A stretch of 64,000 nt of DNA from Hyphomicrobium_A sp963817485 (GCA_963817485.1 CAWFOR010000012.1:234993-298992); one strand, 5' to 3'; shown: positions 8,133-16,666, numbered from the stretch's first letter. Made by a program: numbers and translations. Notes: generated by a model from the sequence alone, not told the origin.

Positions 8133-9386
8133 ATGGCCAGCTCCAACCCTCCTTTTGACGCAGCCGACACCCCGACGACGCAACCGCTGCGGCGGTCGGA
8201 GCCGGAGTCATCTGAGGCTGCGCAGGAGCCGCAGCCGCCCGCAACAAGCGCGCTGCGGCAAAGCACGAACTGGTTCGAGCCCGACTTCGACGCGGATGTT
8301 CCAACGACGGCTGTGACGCAGCCGGTCGAGCCGGCGCTTGAGAACCCGGATAGCACGGGGAGCAAAGTTGAAGCCGCTCCAGCGGAGACCCCACCGCCTT
8401 CGGCCGATCTGCCGGTTCCGCCATCCGGCGATCCGATGCCTGCCGAACTGCCACCGACGGACGCGATCGTTGAACCGACCGCGTGGAATATTGCCGCTGA
8501 CGAGCCGACCACGATGAGCAGGGTCGCCGCCGAGATCGCGGCCGCCCTGACGCCTACGGTGCCGGCGCAGTCTCAGACCGAGGCCGAAGCCGTTCGCGAG
8601 TACGCGGCTCCGACCTTCATTCCGCCTGCGCCAGCTGACGTGTCTGCTGTCGTGCCCGCACCTTCCGCGCCAGCCCTCGCGCTGACCAAGCCGCGGCGGC
8701 TGACCGATCTCGCTGTGCGCGCCGGCAAGGTCGCGGCGATCGTCTTCTGCGCGTGGTTCTGTGTCGTCCTCGGGCTCATCGTGCTCTACCGCTTCATCAA
8801 CCCGCCGTTCTCCTCGCTCATGGCCATGCAGTGGGTTGGCGGAACGGACGTCCACCAGGACTGGGTGCCGCTCGAGAGCATCTCGCCCAACCTCATCCAC
8901 GCCGTCGTGGTGTCGGAGGACAGCCGCTTCTGCGAGCATTGGGGCATCGACTTCGTAGAGATCGCGGAAGCCTTGAAGCGCACACCCTTGGGGCCGCCAC
9001 GCGGCGCCAGCACCATCACCATGCAGGTCGCCAAGAACCTGTTCCTGTGGCCGGCTAAGAGCTATGTGCGCAAGGTCATCGAGGTGCCGCTGACCTTTGC
9101 GATCGAGCTATTCTGGCCGAAGCGCCGCATCCTCGAGGTCTACCTCAACATCGCCGAATGGGGCCCCGGCATCTTCGGGGCGGAGGCTGCCTCGCAGGCC
9201 CATTTCAACCGGCCGGCCAGCCGGCTTTCGGCCCGCCAAGCGGCCCAGCTGGCCGTGGCGCTGCCAAATCCGATTGCCCGCGATGCCGGTTCCCCAGGCC
9301 CGCGGACCGCCCACCAAGCCTCGGTCATCCAGCGGCGGACGGGCCACGAGCCCGAGGCCATTGGCTGCGTCATGACGGGCGGGTAA
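8133..9386 (+). CDS. mtgA: Monofunctional peptidoglycan glycosyltransferase MtgA with long N-terminal extension
   Basis: 417 residues from the ATG at 8133 (AAGGAAA upstream). Polymerises lipid II into glycan strands at the outer face of the inner membrane. The GT51 domain shows catalytic EDSRFCEHWG (Glu262), GASTITMQVAKN (291-302), RKVIE (313-317) and KRRILEVYLN (330-339). A single transmembrane segment lies at 200-221. Before it are about 200 residues rich in Pro, Ala, Glu and Thr, predicted disordered and cytoplasmic; usual MtgA proteins are about 230-240 residues, so this tail is a large addition. It could tether the enzyme to division or elongation proteins (inference). Confidence 0.9.
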   Translation: MASSNPPFDAADTPTTQPLRRSEPESSEAAQEPQPPATSALRQSTNWFEPDFDADVPTTAVTQPVEPALENPDSTGSKVEAAPAETPPPSADLPVPPSGDPMPAELPPTDAIVEPTAWNIAADEPTTMSRVAAEIAAALTPTVPAQSQTEAEAVREYAAPTFIPPAPADVSAVVPAPSAPALALTKPRRLTDLAVRAGKVAAIVFCAWFCVVLGLIVLYRFINPPFSSLMAMQWVGGTDVHQDWVPLESISPNLIHAVVVSEDSRFCEHWGIDFVEIAEALKRTPLGPPRGASTITMQVAKNLFLWPAKSYVRKVIEVPLTFAIELFWPKRRILEVYLNIAEWGPGIFGAEAASQAHFNRPASRLSARQAAQLAVALPNPIARDAGSPGPRTAHQASVIQRRTGHEPEAIGCVMTGG

Positions 9387-9575
9387 GGGCATACTCGACC
9401 CCCTGGCACTCCCCCAGGAATGTAGTATAAGGCGCCCCCAGCTTGCCCCGGATCCGTCATTGGCCCCGGGGCGTTGACTTATCGGGTATCCGGCCAGAGG
9501 CGCCGGCAACCGGCTCGCGGCAGTGAAATTGACCGGTTTGGCCGAGAAGCACCTCGCCATTGCAAGGAGTAGAAA

Positions 9576-9761
9576 ATGGCTGTTCCCAAGCGAAAAGTAT
9601 CGCCGATGAAGCGCAACCAGCGTCGTTCGCATGATGCGTTGAGCGCGCCCACGTATGTGGAGGACAAGGAGTCGGGTGAGCGCCGCCGCCCCCATCATAT
9701 TGACCTAAAGACCGGCAAGTATCGCGGCCGTCAGATCCTGGCCCCGAAGGCCGACGCGTAA
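9576..9761 (+). CDS. rpmF: 50S ribosomal protein L32
   Basis: 61 residues, start preceded by AAGGAG. Canonical bacterial L32 opening MAVPKRKVSPMKRNQRRSHD and a basic tail. The CxxC pairs of zinc-binding L32 are absent, so this is the zinc-independent (C-minus) type. The 189 bp upstream contain no other gene. In many relatives rpmF is near phospholipid genes; here it stands alone. Confidence 0.95.
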   Translation: MAVPKRKVSPMKRNQRRSHDALSAPTYVEDKESGERRRPHHIDLKTGKYRGRQILAPKADA

Positions 9762-9881
9762 GGCTTCCAGCCGGCTGTTTGCGGCATATGCGAAGACCTT
9801 TCCGCGTTGCAGCCGCAAGGGCCTCGTGGCAAAAGTTCTTGGATTGGGGTCATTGAGGCCGGCTGGAAAAGGGGAATTTGT

Positions 9882-10286
9882 ATGTCGCTCAGGTCGCTTC
9901 CGCTCATTGTGCTGGCCTTCATCCTCTACAACGCCCTGGTGCTGCTGTTTGGCGTTGATGTGCTCGACAAGAACTTGTTCGAGATTCCCATGCTGAGCGG
10001 CGGCATCTGGAAGTTCAACTGGGGCCATCTCATCATCCTGGCGACCCTGATGCTGCTCTTCGTCGAGCTCGTGAAGTCGACCTACACCAACGCCTCCTCG
10101 CTCGTTGACCATGGCCTGTCGATGATTGTGTTCATCGCCTGTCTCATCGAGTTCCTGATGACGCCGCAGGCGGCGACCTCGGTGTTCTTCCTGATCGTCG
10201 TCGCAACGGCGATCGACGTCGTCGCCGGCTTCACGATCGGCATCCGCGTCGCGCAGCGCGACCTCACGTTCGGAACGAGCAACTAG
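9882..10286 (+). CDS. Conserved four-helix inner membrane protein
   Basis: 134 residues from the ATG at 9882 with AAAAGGGGAA upstream; the open frame extends 5' but lacks a better start. Four hydrophobic segments are visible (about 5-24, 45-63, 74-93, 96-115) with short polar loops and a polar C-terminus. No catalytic motif is seen. It resembles small conserved membrane proteins of Hyphomicrobiales, but I cannot name the family. It lies between rpmF and the convergent phaR. Confidence 0.75.
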   Translation: MSLRSLPLIVLAFILYNALVLLFGVDVLDKNLFEIPMLSGGIWKFNWGHLIILATLMLLFVELVKSTYTNASSLVDHGLSMIVFIACLIEFLMTPQAATSVFFLIVVATAIDVVAGFTIGIRVAQRDLTFGTSN

Positions 10287-10299
10287 CATCGCGAGACGG

Positions 10300-10325
10300 G
10301 GCGATTGCGCATGTGCGCGATCGCC
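10300..10325. terminator. Stem-loop between convergent membrane-protein gene and phaR
   Basis: An 11-bp stem (10300-10310 with 10315-10325, one G-T wobble) encloses an ATGT loop, in the 86 bp between two convergent stops. There is no T tract on either side, so termination activity is inferred from position and stability only. Confidence 0.45.
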
Positions 10326-10372
10326 TGCTCGGCGCCCACGTTCGCTCAGCTATCGTTGAGAGAAAGAAGCGG

Positions 10373-11008
10373 CTACTCGCGGTCCTGCGAGAGCTTGTCG
10401 ATCTTCTGCTGCATGCTCGCGAGTTGAGCTTTCAGTTCGCCCAGCTCATCGGACTCTTTCGGCACGGCGCCCTTTTCGCCCTTCTCTGGCTGATCCCCGC
10501 GCTTGCCGCCGGCGGGAAGGCCCGTGAACGGGCTCCACATGGACAGCGCCTGCTCGAACATCTGCATGTTCTTGCGCGCGGTGTCCTGATAGATCTCGAA
10601 GGCTGCGGCCGGATTGGAGAAGGCGCTGGCGAACTGAGTGCGGAACTTCTCCTGCTGGCTCGCCAAGTTCTCGAGGCTGAACTGCAGGTAGCCCGGGACC
10701 ATGCGGCCGATGCTGTCGTCGTAGAAGCGGATGAGCTGGCGCAGGAACGGAACGGGCAGCAGCGTCTGGCCACCCTGGCGGTTCTCCTGCTCGACGATTA
10801 TCTGCGTTAGCACGGAGTGGGTGAGGTCGTCGCCGGTCTTGGCATCGTAAACGACGAAATCGCGATCACCGCGCACCATCGAGGCGAGATCGTCAAGCGT
10901 GACGTAGGTGCTCGTCTCGGTGTTGTAGAGCCGCCGGTTGGCATACTTCTTTATGACAACGGCTTCTTTCTTCTCGGCGGGTGTGGGTGCGTCGGTTTTG
11001 TTGAGCAT
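10373..11008 (-). CDS. phaR: Polyhydroxyalkanoate synthesis regulator PhaR
   Basis: 211 residues. The N-terminal PHA-accumulation regulator DNA-binding domain (VVIKKYANRRLYNTETSTYV near 17-36) is followed by PHB-associated domains (FYDDSIGRMVPGYL, SLENLASQQEKFR) and a charged Lys/Glu-rich, coiled tail. PhaR binds both DNA and PHB granules and represses phasin and synthesis genes when no polymer is present. It is divergent from phaA-phaB, the usual arrangement. No phaC synthase or phaP phasin gene lies in the window. Confidence 0.93.
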   Translation of the reverse strand: MLNKTDAPTPAEKKEAVVIKKYANRRLYNTETSTYVTLDDLASMVRGDRDFVVYDAKTGDDLTHSVLTQIIVEQENRQGGQTLLPVPFLRQLIRFYDDSIGRMVPGYLQFSLENLASQQEKFRTQFASAFSNPAAAFEIYQDTARKNMQMFEQALSMWSPFTGLPAGGKRGDQPEKGEKGAVPKESDELGELKAQLASMQQKIDKLSQDRE

Positions 11009-11236
11009 TGCACGAGCCGCTGAAGGTGTTTTTGCAGTGCACAGCGTAACACACCCGGCGCACCGGGTGCCAGCCGATTGTGTTGACCTTATCGACCGTA
11101 TGTCGCAATTGCAGGCTGGAACGCCGTGCTGCTATCGTGCCCGCAAATCGGCCGTTGCTCGCTGTTTACGAAGGCCAGTCCGCCCTTTGGGCGGGGTAAT
11201 ACTAACAACAACTACGCCCGAGGAGGCGCCTAGCCG
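11009..11236. promoter_or_regulatory. Divergent phaR/phaA control region with leader hairpin
   Basis: 228 bp between the two starts. It holds several TGC/GCA motifs resembling PhaR targets described in other bacteria (TTGCAGTGCA close to phaR, GCAATTGC mid-region); assignment is inference. A perfect 6-bp hairpin (CCGCCC-TTT-GGGCGG) lies at 11180-11194 in the phaA leader, and GAGGAGG sits about 10 nt before the phaA start. Confidence 0.4.
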
Positions 11237-12424
11237 ATGAGCCAAGACACATCGACCATCGTCATTGCCAGCGCGGCGCGGACGCCGGTCGGCTCGTTCA
11301 ACGGATCATTGGCGAGCTTGCCAGCGCATGAGCTTGGCAAGGTTGCGATCAAAGCCGCTTTGGATCGGGCCGGCCTGCAGCCGGGCGACATCACCGAGGT
11401 GGTGCTTGGGCAGGTGCTGACTGCGGGTCAGGGCCAGAACCCTGCACGGCAGGCGTCCATCGCAGCGGGCATTCCGGTCGACGCGCCGGCGTGGAGCATT
11501 AACCAGGTTTGCGGCTCGGGGCTGCGGGCTGTCGCGCTCGGCGCTCAGCAGATTCTCACCGGCGCCTCAAACGTCGTCATCGCGGGCGGCCAGGAGAGCA
11601 TGAGCCAGAGCCAGCACGCGGCCTACCTGCGCAGCGGCACCAAGATGGGCGCGCTCGAGCTCGTCGACACCATGATCAAGGACGGCCTGTGGGATGCCTT
11701 CAACGGCTACCACATGGGCATCACGGCCGAGAACGTCGCCCGCCAGTGGCAGATCACGCGCGAGGACCAGGACAAGTTCGCCGTTGCCTCGCAGAACAAG
11801 GCCGAGGCCGCCAAGAAGGCCGGCAGGTTCAAGGACGAGATCGTGCCCGTCACCATCAAGGGCAAGAAGGGCGATACGATCGTCGACCAGGACGAGTACA
11901 TTCGCGAAGGCGCAACGCTTGACTCGGTCGCCAAGCTGCGGCCCGCTTTCGACAAGGCCGGCACCGTCACCGCGGGCAACGCTTCGGGCATCAACGATGG
12001 CGCTGCCGCCGTGGTGCTGATGACGCTCGCTGAGGCGCAGAAGCGCGGCATCGAGCCGCTCGCTCGCATCGTGTCGTGGGCTCACGCCGGCGTCGATCCC
12101 TCGATCATGGGAACGGGGCCGATCCCGGCCTCGAAAAAGGCGCTCGAGAAGGCCGGCTGGACCGTCAAGGACCTCGATCTCGTCGAGGCGAACGAGGCGT
12201 TCGCAGCGCAGGCGTGCGCGGTCAACAAGGGCCTCGGCTGGGATACCGACAAGGTCAACGTCAACGGCGGAGCCATTGCCGTCGGCCACCCCATCGGCGC
12301 TTCGGGCGCGCGGATCCTCACCACGCTGCTGTATGAGCTGAAGCGGCGCAATGCCAAGCGCGGCCTCGCAACCTTGTGCATCGGCGGCGGCATGGGTATC
12401 GCCCTGTGCGTCGAGCGCGGCTGA
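11237..12424 (+). CDS. phaA: Acetyl-CoA acetyltransferase (beta-ketothiolase) PhaA
   Basis: 395 residues. Condenses two acetyl-CoA to acetoacetyl-CoA, first step of PHB synthesis. All catalytic residues are present: nucleophile Cys92 in NQVCGSG, NEAFAAQ, His351 in GHPIGASGAR and Cys381 in LCIGGGMG. The start is preceded by GAGGAGG. Followed 104 bp later by phaB with a very stable hairpin between them. It is the functional counterpart to the altered thiolase near the left end. Confidence 0.95.
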   Translation: MSQDTSTIVIASAARTPVGSFNGSLASLPAHELGKVAIKAALDRAGLQPGDITEVVLGQVLTAGQGQNPARQASIAAGIPVDAPAWSINQVCGSGLRAVALGAQQILTGASNVVIAGGQESMSQSQHAAYLRSGTKMGALELVDTMIKDGLWDAFNGYHMGITAENVARQWQITREDQDKFAVASQNKAEAAKKAGRFKDEIVPVTIKGKKGDTIVDQDEYIREGATLDSVAKLRPAFDKAGTVTAGNASGINDGAAAVVLMTLAEAQKRGIEPLARIVSWAHAGVDPSIMGTGPIPASKKALEKAGWTVKDLDLVEANEAFAAQACAVNKGLGWDTDKVNVNGGAIAVGHPIGASGARILTTLLYELKRRNAKRGLATLCIGGGMGIALCVERG

Positions 12425-12446
12425 GAGCGCGGCAGACAATAAGAAC

Positions 12447-12468
12447 GCCGGCGGCTTCGGCCGCCGGC
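12447..12468 (+). promoter_or_regulatory. TTCG-tetraloop hairpin in the phaA-phaB spacer
   Basis: A perfect 9-bp GC stem, GCCGGCGGC pairing with GCCGCCGGC, closes a TTCG loop 23 nt after the phaA stop. No T tract follows, so it is more likely an RNA stability or processing element, or a partial attenuator, than a full terminator. It could set the phaA:phaB ratio (inference). Confidence 0.6.
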
Positions 12469-12528
12469 TAGACCGGTTGCTCAAATCAATCCAATACCAA
12501 CAACAGAAAAGTTCGAGGGAGGAAGGTT

Positions 12529-13257
12529 ATGGCTCGTGTCGCGCTGGTGACAGGAGGGACGCGTGGCATTGGTCACGCCATCTCGATCGCGCTCAAGGCG
12601 CGGGGCTATCGAGTGGCGGCAAACTATGCCGGCAACGACGCCGCCGCTCAGCAGTTCCAGATTGAGACCGGCATTCCGGTGTTCAAATGGGATGTGGGCG
12701 ATTACGCCGCCTGTGAGAAGGGCGTGGCGCAGGTGGTCAAGGAGCTCGGACCCGTCGACGTGCTCGTCAACAACGCCGGCATTACGCGCGACGCCATGCT
12801 CCACCGCATGACCAAGGAGCAGTGGGATGCGGTCGTGCGCACCGATCTCAACTCGGTCTTCAACATGTGCCGGCAGGTGATCGAGAGCATGCGCAACCGC
12901 AGCTTCGGGCGCATCATCAACGTCTCCTCCATCAACGGCCGCAAGGGGCAGATGGGGCAGACCAATTACTCTGCGGCCAAGGCCGGCGTGCACGGGTTCA
13001 CGAAGGCGCTCGCCTTCGAGGGCGCGGCCAAGGGCATTACCGTCAATACGATTGCGCCCGGCTACATCGCGACCGAGATGGTCGCCGCGGTGCCGAAGGA
13101 AGTGCTCGAAACGAAGATCATTCCGCAGATCCCGGTCGGCCGCCTCGGCGAGTCGGACGAGATCGCCCGCGCAGTCGTGTTCCTGGCGGCGGACGAGGCC
13201 GGCTTCGTGACGGGGGCTTGCCTCGACGTCAACGGCGGCCACTACATGGCCACCTGA
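12529..13257 (+). CDS. phaB: Acetoacetyl-CoA reductase PhaB
   Basis: 242 residues, classical short-chain dehydrogenase. Reduces acetoacetyl-CoA to (R)-3-hydroxybutyryl-CoA with NADPH, second step of PHB synthesis. Cofactor motif TGGTRGIG at 8-15, NNAG at 81-84, catalytic Ser134, Tyr147 and Lys151 (YSAAK). The segment INGRKGQMGQTNYSAAK is characteristic of PhaB. Ribosome site GAGGGAGGAAGG precedes the ATG. Convergent with the NYN-domain gene downstream, with two palindromes in the 63-bp gap. Confidence 0.95.
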   Translation: MARVALVTGGTRGIGHAISIALKARGYRVAANYAGNDAAAQQFQIETGIPVFKWDVGDYAACEKGVAQVVKELGPVDVLVNNAGITRDAMLHRMTKEQWDAVVRTDLNSVFNMCRQVIESMRNRSFGRIINVSSINGRKGQMGQTNYSAAKAGVHGFTKALAFEGAAKGITVNTIAPGYIATEMVAAVPKEVLETKIIPQIPVGRLGESDEIARAVVFLAADEAGFVTGACLDVNGGHYMAT

Positions 13258-13276
13258 CGCCGGGTGCGCCGCACGC

Positions 13277-13292
13277 ATCTAAAGCTTTAGAT
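13277..13292. repeat. Perfect 16-bp palindrome ATCTAAAGCTTTAGAT
   Basis: Lies in the short gap between phaB and the convergent NYN gene, 19 nt after the phaB stop. It is AT-rich in a GC-rich setting and perfectly symmetric. It may be a terminator-type stem, a protein site or the edge of a dispersed intergenic repeat; the sequence alone does not decide. Confidence 0.55.
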
Positions 13293-13310
13293 CAGGGATT
13301 TGGAGCAGCG

Positions 13311-13332
13311 CTCCGCGGCCTTAGCCGCGGAG
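13311..13332 (-). terminator. Stem-loop overlapping the 3' end of the NYN gene
   Basis: A 9-bp perfect stem, CTCCGCGGC with GCCGCGGAG, and a CTTA loop that includes the stop codon of the minus-strand gene. Without a T tract it is a weak intrinsic terminator candidate, but it also faces the phaB transcript. Confidence 0.4.
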
Positions 13333-15117
13333 ACGCGTGCGGATGATCCGTGGGAACTCGTCGTTGGGCGGGTTGCCCTGGTCGGCTGCGCCCTGCTGCC
13401 GGTCCTCCAGGCTCCACCACCGGTCCGCGCGCAGCTCGTTGCTGGGCACGGGCTGTGCCTGATGCGACGGAGCGCCTTGCGGCGGTGCCGGAGCATAGGC
13501 CGGGGCTGGTGCCGAGCCGTACGCCGGCATCTGCGGAGCCGCGGCGCGCTGGGCGACGGCAGGGCCGGCGAACCAAGCTTCGATGAGATCGAGCTCGTCC
13601 GCCGAAAGGTTCAAGCCCTGACTACGGCAGCGCGCGACCACGAAGTTGCGGAAGCGGCTGGCGAACAGGCTCGCCGATACGCCCTGGTCGAACCATGGAT
13701 CGGCCTCGCTCACGACATCGAGTATGAACCGCGCGTCGTCGCGACGAACCTCGACGCCCATGTCGTGCGCGCGCTTGCCGATGTTGACGAGCGTCTGCGA
13801 GCCGGTGAGGCCGTTGGCGGTGATTTCTTGCGCCATGACTTCAAACAGCGTGCGGTAGTCGGGCGGCGACAGTGTCGGCGCCTGGCTAGCCTCGTGGATA
13901 CGCGCGATCGACTGCTGGATCGCGGCTGCGCTGTCACCGGGCCGCTGCGGAGCCTGCGGCTGCGAGCGAAGTAGCCCCGGCTGGCCCGAGAGGGCTTCGG
14001 ACTGCGCCGGGGCCAGCGGACCGCGCTGCGCCTGGGCGGGGGGCCCGGATGGCGCAGCAACGGGACGCTGAGCGGGTTGCGCGGCACCCAGCAGCGGAGG
14101 AAGCGAGCGCTGCATCGGGGCGGCGGCGGCTTCTTGACGTAACGGTTCGGGGGTACGTGAGGGTTCGGGGGTACGCGCCTCGGGCCGCGCCTCTACCCGG
14201 CGGGCTTCGCCCCGGGCAGCGCGCGTGGCGTCATAGACGTAGTAAGGCGGCTGGTCGCTGAGGCGGATGTCCTCGGGCAGCCCCTTGGCGAGCAGGTCGC
14301 GGAAGCCGCCGATGCCGCCCCAGGCGGAGCCCACGGTCTTGTCGTACCCGAGGTTGCGCACCGCGCGATCGGCAAGCGCTTCGAGCGGCACGGGGTGGTT
14401 GGTCGCACGAACGACCGCGATGACCTCGGCAAGGATATCCTTGCGCGCGGCCTCGAGGCTCATGCTGCTGGGGAGCGCGGCCTGCTCGGGCCGCTTCTCC
14501 ACCTGCTGAGGCTCCGCCCGTCCCGGGAGCTGACCCTCGAGCAGCAGCGCGAGGAAGTCGCTCTCGCGGATCTCTGCGTCACAGATCGCCGTGTAGGGCG
14601 CGGCCGTGTTGTCGTTCGAATAGATCACCGTGCGGCGCGCATGCGAGCGCAGGCGGTGCAACACGGGCGTGAAGTCGGCATCACCCGAGAGGATGACGAA
14701 CTCGTTGAAATAGGTGTCATGGGTGAGGATGTCGCGCACATCCATCACCATGCGAATATCGGCCGAGTTCTTGAGCTGCGCGGTGAGCGGCGGGCAGTCG
14801 ATCACCTCGAATCCGGCGCGCAGGAAATGATGGCGCACGAACGGAAACGAGCTCATGTCGGTGGAGTTGTCGCTCTGGTTGCGACGAGGGACAGGATTGC
14901 CGTAGCAGCGGTTGATCACAATGCGGCGCTGGCGCGTCTCTGCTGGGCCGTTGGTCGGGGTCATCAGGCGCCCGGACTCGATCTCCTTGATCCAGCGGGC
15001 TGCGTCCTTGGAGAAGCGCTTGGCCGCTTCCTCGTTCTTGCGTTTCAAGGACAGGTAAACGTTGTCGTAGTCGACGAAAACTGTCGTCAGAATGGGCCCA
15101 AGTGACTCCCTCTGCAT
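13321..15117 (-). CDS. NYN-domain (LabA/DUF88) protein with OST-HTH domain
   Basis: 598 residues from an ATG at 15117 (a TTG at 15126 is possible). An N-terminal NYN/PIN-like nuclease domain (about 10-195) keeps the acidic residues: FVDYDN (Asp16, Asp18), NSADIRMVMD (Asp120) and SGDADF (Asp146, Asp148). An OST-HTH/LOTUS-like domain follows at about 220-300, then a long Pro/Gln/Ala-rich linker with a repeated TPEP motif, a second compact helical domain at about 440-545 and a Pro-rich tail. Such proteins are thought to bind and cut or regulate RNA; the target here is unknown. It is flanked by unrelated genes. Confidence 0.85.
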   Translation of the reverse strand: MQRESLGPILTTVFVDYDNVYLSLKRKNEEAAKRFSKDAARWIKEIESGRLMTPTNGPAETRQRRIVINRCYGNPVPRRNQSDNSTDMSSFPFVRHHFLRAGFEVIDCPPLTAQLKNSADIRMVMDVRDILTHDTYFNEFVILSGDADFTPVLHRLRSHARRTVIYSNDNTAAPYTAICDAEIRESDFLALLLEGQLPGRAEPQQVEKRPEQAALPSSMSLEAARKDILAEVIAVVRATNHPVPLEALADRAVRNLGYDKTVGSAWGGIGGFRDLLAKGLPEDIRLSDQPPYYVYDATRAARGEARRVEARPEARTPEPSRTPEPLRQEAAAAPMQRSLPPLLGAAQPAQRPVAAPSGPPAQAQRGPLAPAQSEALSGQPGLLRSQPQAPQRPGDSAAAIQQSIARIHEASQAPTLSPPDYRTLFEVMAQEITANGLTGSQTLVNIGKRAHDMGVEVRRDDARFILDVVSEADPWFDQGVSASLFASRFRNFVVARCRSQGLNLSADELDLIEAWFAGPAVAQRAAAPQMPAYGSAPAPAYAPAPPQGAPSHQAQPVPSNELRADRWWSLEDRQQGAADQGNPPNDEFPRIIRTRLRG

Positions 15118-15308
15118 AACCGGCAACCCCCGCTAGCCGTGATTCGAATCGAGTAGCGGCAACTGTTTATGAGTCGGCTGGGGGCGGCAAGCGCGGGGTG
15201 GACGCAACGGCGATCAATGCGAGAAATTCTATTAGTTTTAATAGCTTACGAAAGCGTGCCCCGGTTCGTTAGTGGTGGAAAATCCACTTTTGCGCCCCTT
15301 AGGCAACA

Positions 15309-15749
15309 TCATTCAGAGGCAGCGCCGGGCTCGAATCCAGGCGGAGCGAGGTCGAACCCGGCGAATTCGAAGCCGGGCGCAACCGTGCAACCGACAAGCG
15401 TCCAGGCGCCGAGGCTCTTGGCGCTCTGCCAATGGCCTGCCGGCACGACCGCCTGCGGACGCTCGCCGGCGCCGAGATCGTTCCCCAGGTGGACGCAGTT
15501 AGGTGCATTCCTCGGTGCCGCGATCGCTAGCTCCAGCGGCGCACCGGCATGCCAATGCCAGACCTCCGCCGCGTCGACGCGGTGCCAGTGCGAGACCTCG
15601 CCTGCCGCCAAGAGAAAATAGATGGCGGTGGAGGCGGCGCGGCCGCCATCGCTGCGCTGATCGCGGAAAGTCTCGCGGAAGTGCCCGCCCTCGGGATGAG
15701 GCATGAGCCCGAGCAGGCGGATCACGTCGGCGGCGGCGAGCCCGGTCAT
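15309..15749 (-). CDS. Cupin-fold DUF985 protein
   Basis: 146 residues. Motifs typical of the DUF985 cupin family: HPEGGHFRETFRD near the start, STAIYFLL, SHWHRVDAAEVWHWHAG (His-rich cupin strand) and LVGCTVAPGFEFAGF near the end. These proteins form a beta-barrel; enzymatic roles are not settled. The ATG at 15749 overlaps the gloB stop (TGATG), so translation is coupled to gloB, suggesting joint expression. The open frame extends upstream inside gloB but that part is not coding in this frame. Confidence 0.85.
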   Translation of the reverse strand: MTGLAAADVIRLLGLMPHPEGGHFRETFRDQRSDGGRAASTAIYFLLAAGEVSHWHRVDAAEVWHWHAGAPLELAIAAPRNAPNCVHLGNDLGAGERPQAVVPAGHWQSAKSLGAWTLVGCTVAPGFEFAGFDLAPPGFEPGAASE

Positions 15750-16519
15750 CAGGATTTGTTCTTGCGCTCGCGGATTGCGGCAAACACCTTCCAGTCGGGC
15801 GCATACGGCATGCCGAGGATGGCGCGAATGGCGGTTACGTGCGGCCGCAGGAACGGGTTCGTCTCGAGCTCCCGGTCGAGCCGCGTCGGCAGCGTCGGCT
15901 TGTTCTTGTCGCGCAACTGGTCGACTTCCTTGGCGCGGTTCTGCAGCGCGGCGTTCTCGGGATCGACGGTGAGCGCAAAGCGCGCGTTCGCGGCGGTATA
16001 CTCGTGGCCGCAGTAGATCTCCGTGTCGCGCGGCAGCGCCATGAGCTTCTTCAGCGAGTTCCACATCATCTCAGCGTTGCCTTCGAAGATACGCCCGGCG
16101 CCCATGGCAAACAGCGTATCGCCCACGAAGGCGACGCGCGCCTCGGGGATCCAATAGGCGACGTGGCCGACCGTGTGCCCCGGGGTCTCGATTACTTTGA
16201 TCTTGAAGGCGCCGAAGGGGATCTCGTCTCCTTCGGAGACGGCGACGTCGATGCCCGGGATGCGGTCGGCTTCCGCCAGCGGGCCGATAATGGTGCAGCC
16301 AGTAACCTCCTTGAGGCGCTGGTTGCCGCCGGTGTGGTCGCCGTGGTGATGGGTGTTGAGCACGTGTGTGAGCCGCCAGCCCTTGGCGTCGAGGCGCTCC
16401 AGGATCGCCTTAGCGTCGGGGGCGTCGATCGAAGCGGTCAGTCCGCTTTCCGCATCGTGAATGAGCACGGCGTAGTTGTCGGATAGACAGGGAAACTGCT
16501 CAATCTCGAGCTTTGGCAT
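15749..16519 (-). CDS. gloB: Hydroxyacylglutathione hydrolase (glyoxalase II)
   Basis: 256 residues from the ATG at 16519 (family start MPKLEIEQFPCLSDNY). Metallo-beta-lactamase fold; hydrolyses S-lactoylglutathione to lactate and glutathione, completing methylglyoxal removal. The metal motif THHHGDH is at 56-62, followed by GHTVGH, FVGDTLF (bridging Asp) and CGHEYT. The C-terminal glutathione-binding helices are complete (NPFLRPH). Coupled to the DUF985 gene by a 1-nt overlap and divergent from a methyltransferase gene. Confidence 0.95.
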   Translation of the reverse strand: MPKLEIEQFPCLSDNYAVLIHDAESGLTASIDAPDAKAILERLDAKGWRLTHVLNTHHHGDHTGGNQRLKEVTGCTIIGPLAEADRIPGIDVAVSEGDEIPFGAFKIKVIETPGHTVGHVAYWIPEARVAFVGDTLFAMGAGRIFEGNAEMMWNSLKKLMALPRDTEIYCGHEYTAANARFALTVDPENAALQNRAKEVDQLRDKNKPTLPTRLDRELETNPFLRPHVTAIRAILGMPYAPDWKVFAAIRERKNKS

Positions 16520-16666
16520 ACGGGGGTAACTTTCGTGCGGCAGCGTTTGGGGAGGCGACCCTAACGGTGCCATCCCGTGATGACAACGCACCTGCCACAA
16601 CGGCTTGAATTGCGGCATGATCCGCCTGTTGGAAACGCGGCCGCCGCGGACAGCTCTGGGCAATCG

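Noticed and set aside
15309..15350. tRNA-like T-arm (GGCTCGAATCC) at the end of the DUF985 gene
   Set aside because: The sequence encodes the normal DUF985 end LAPPGFEPG; no acceptor stem or anticodon arm can be built around it.
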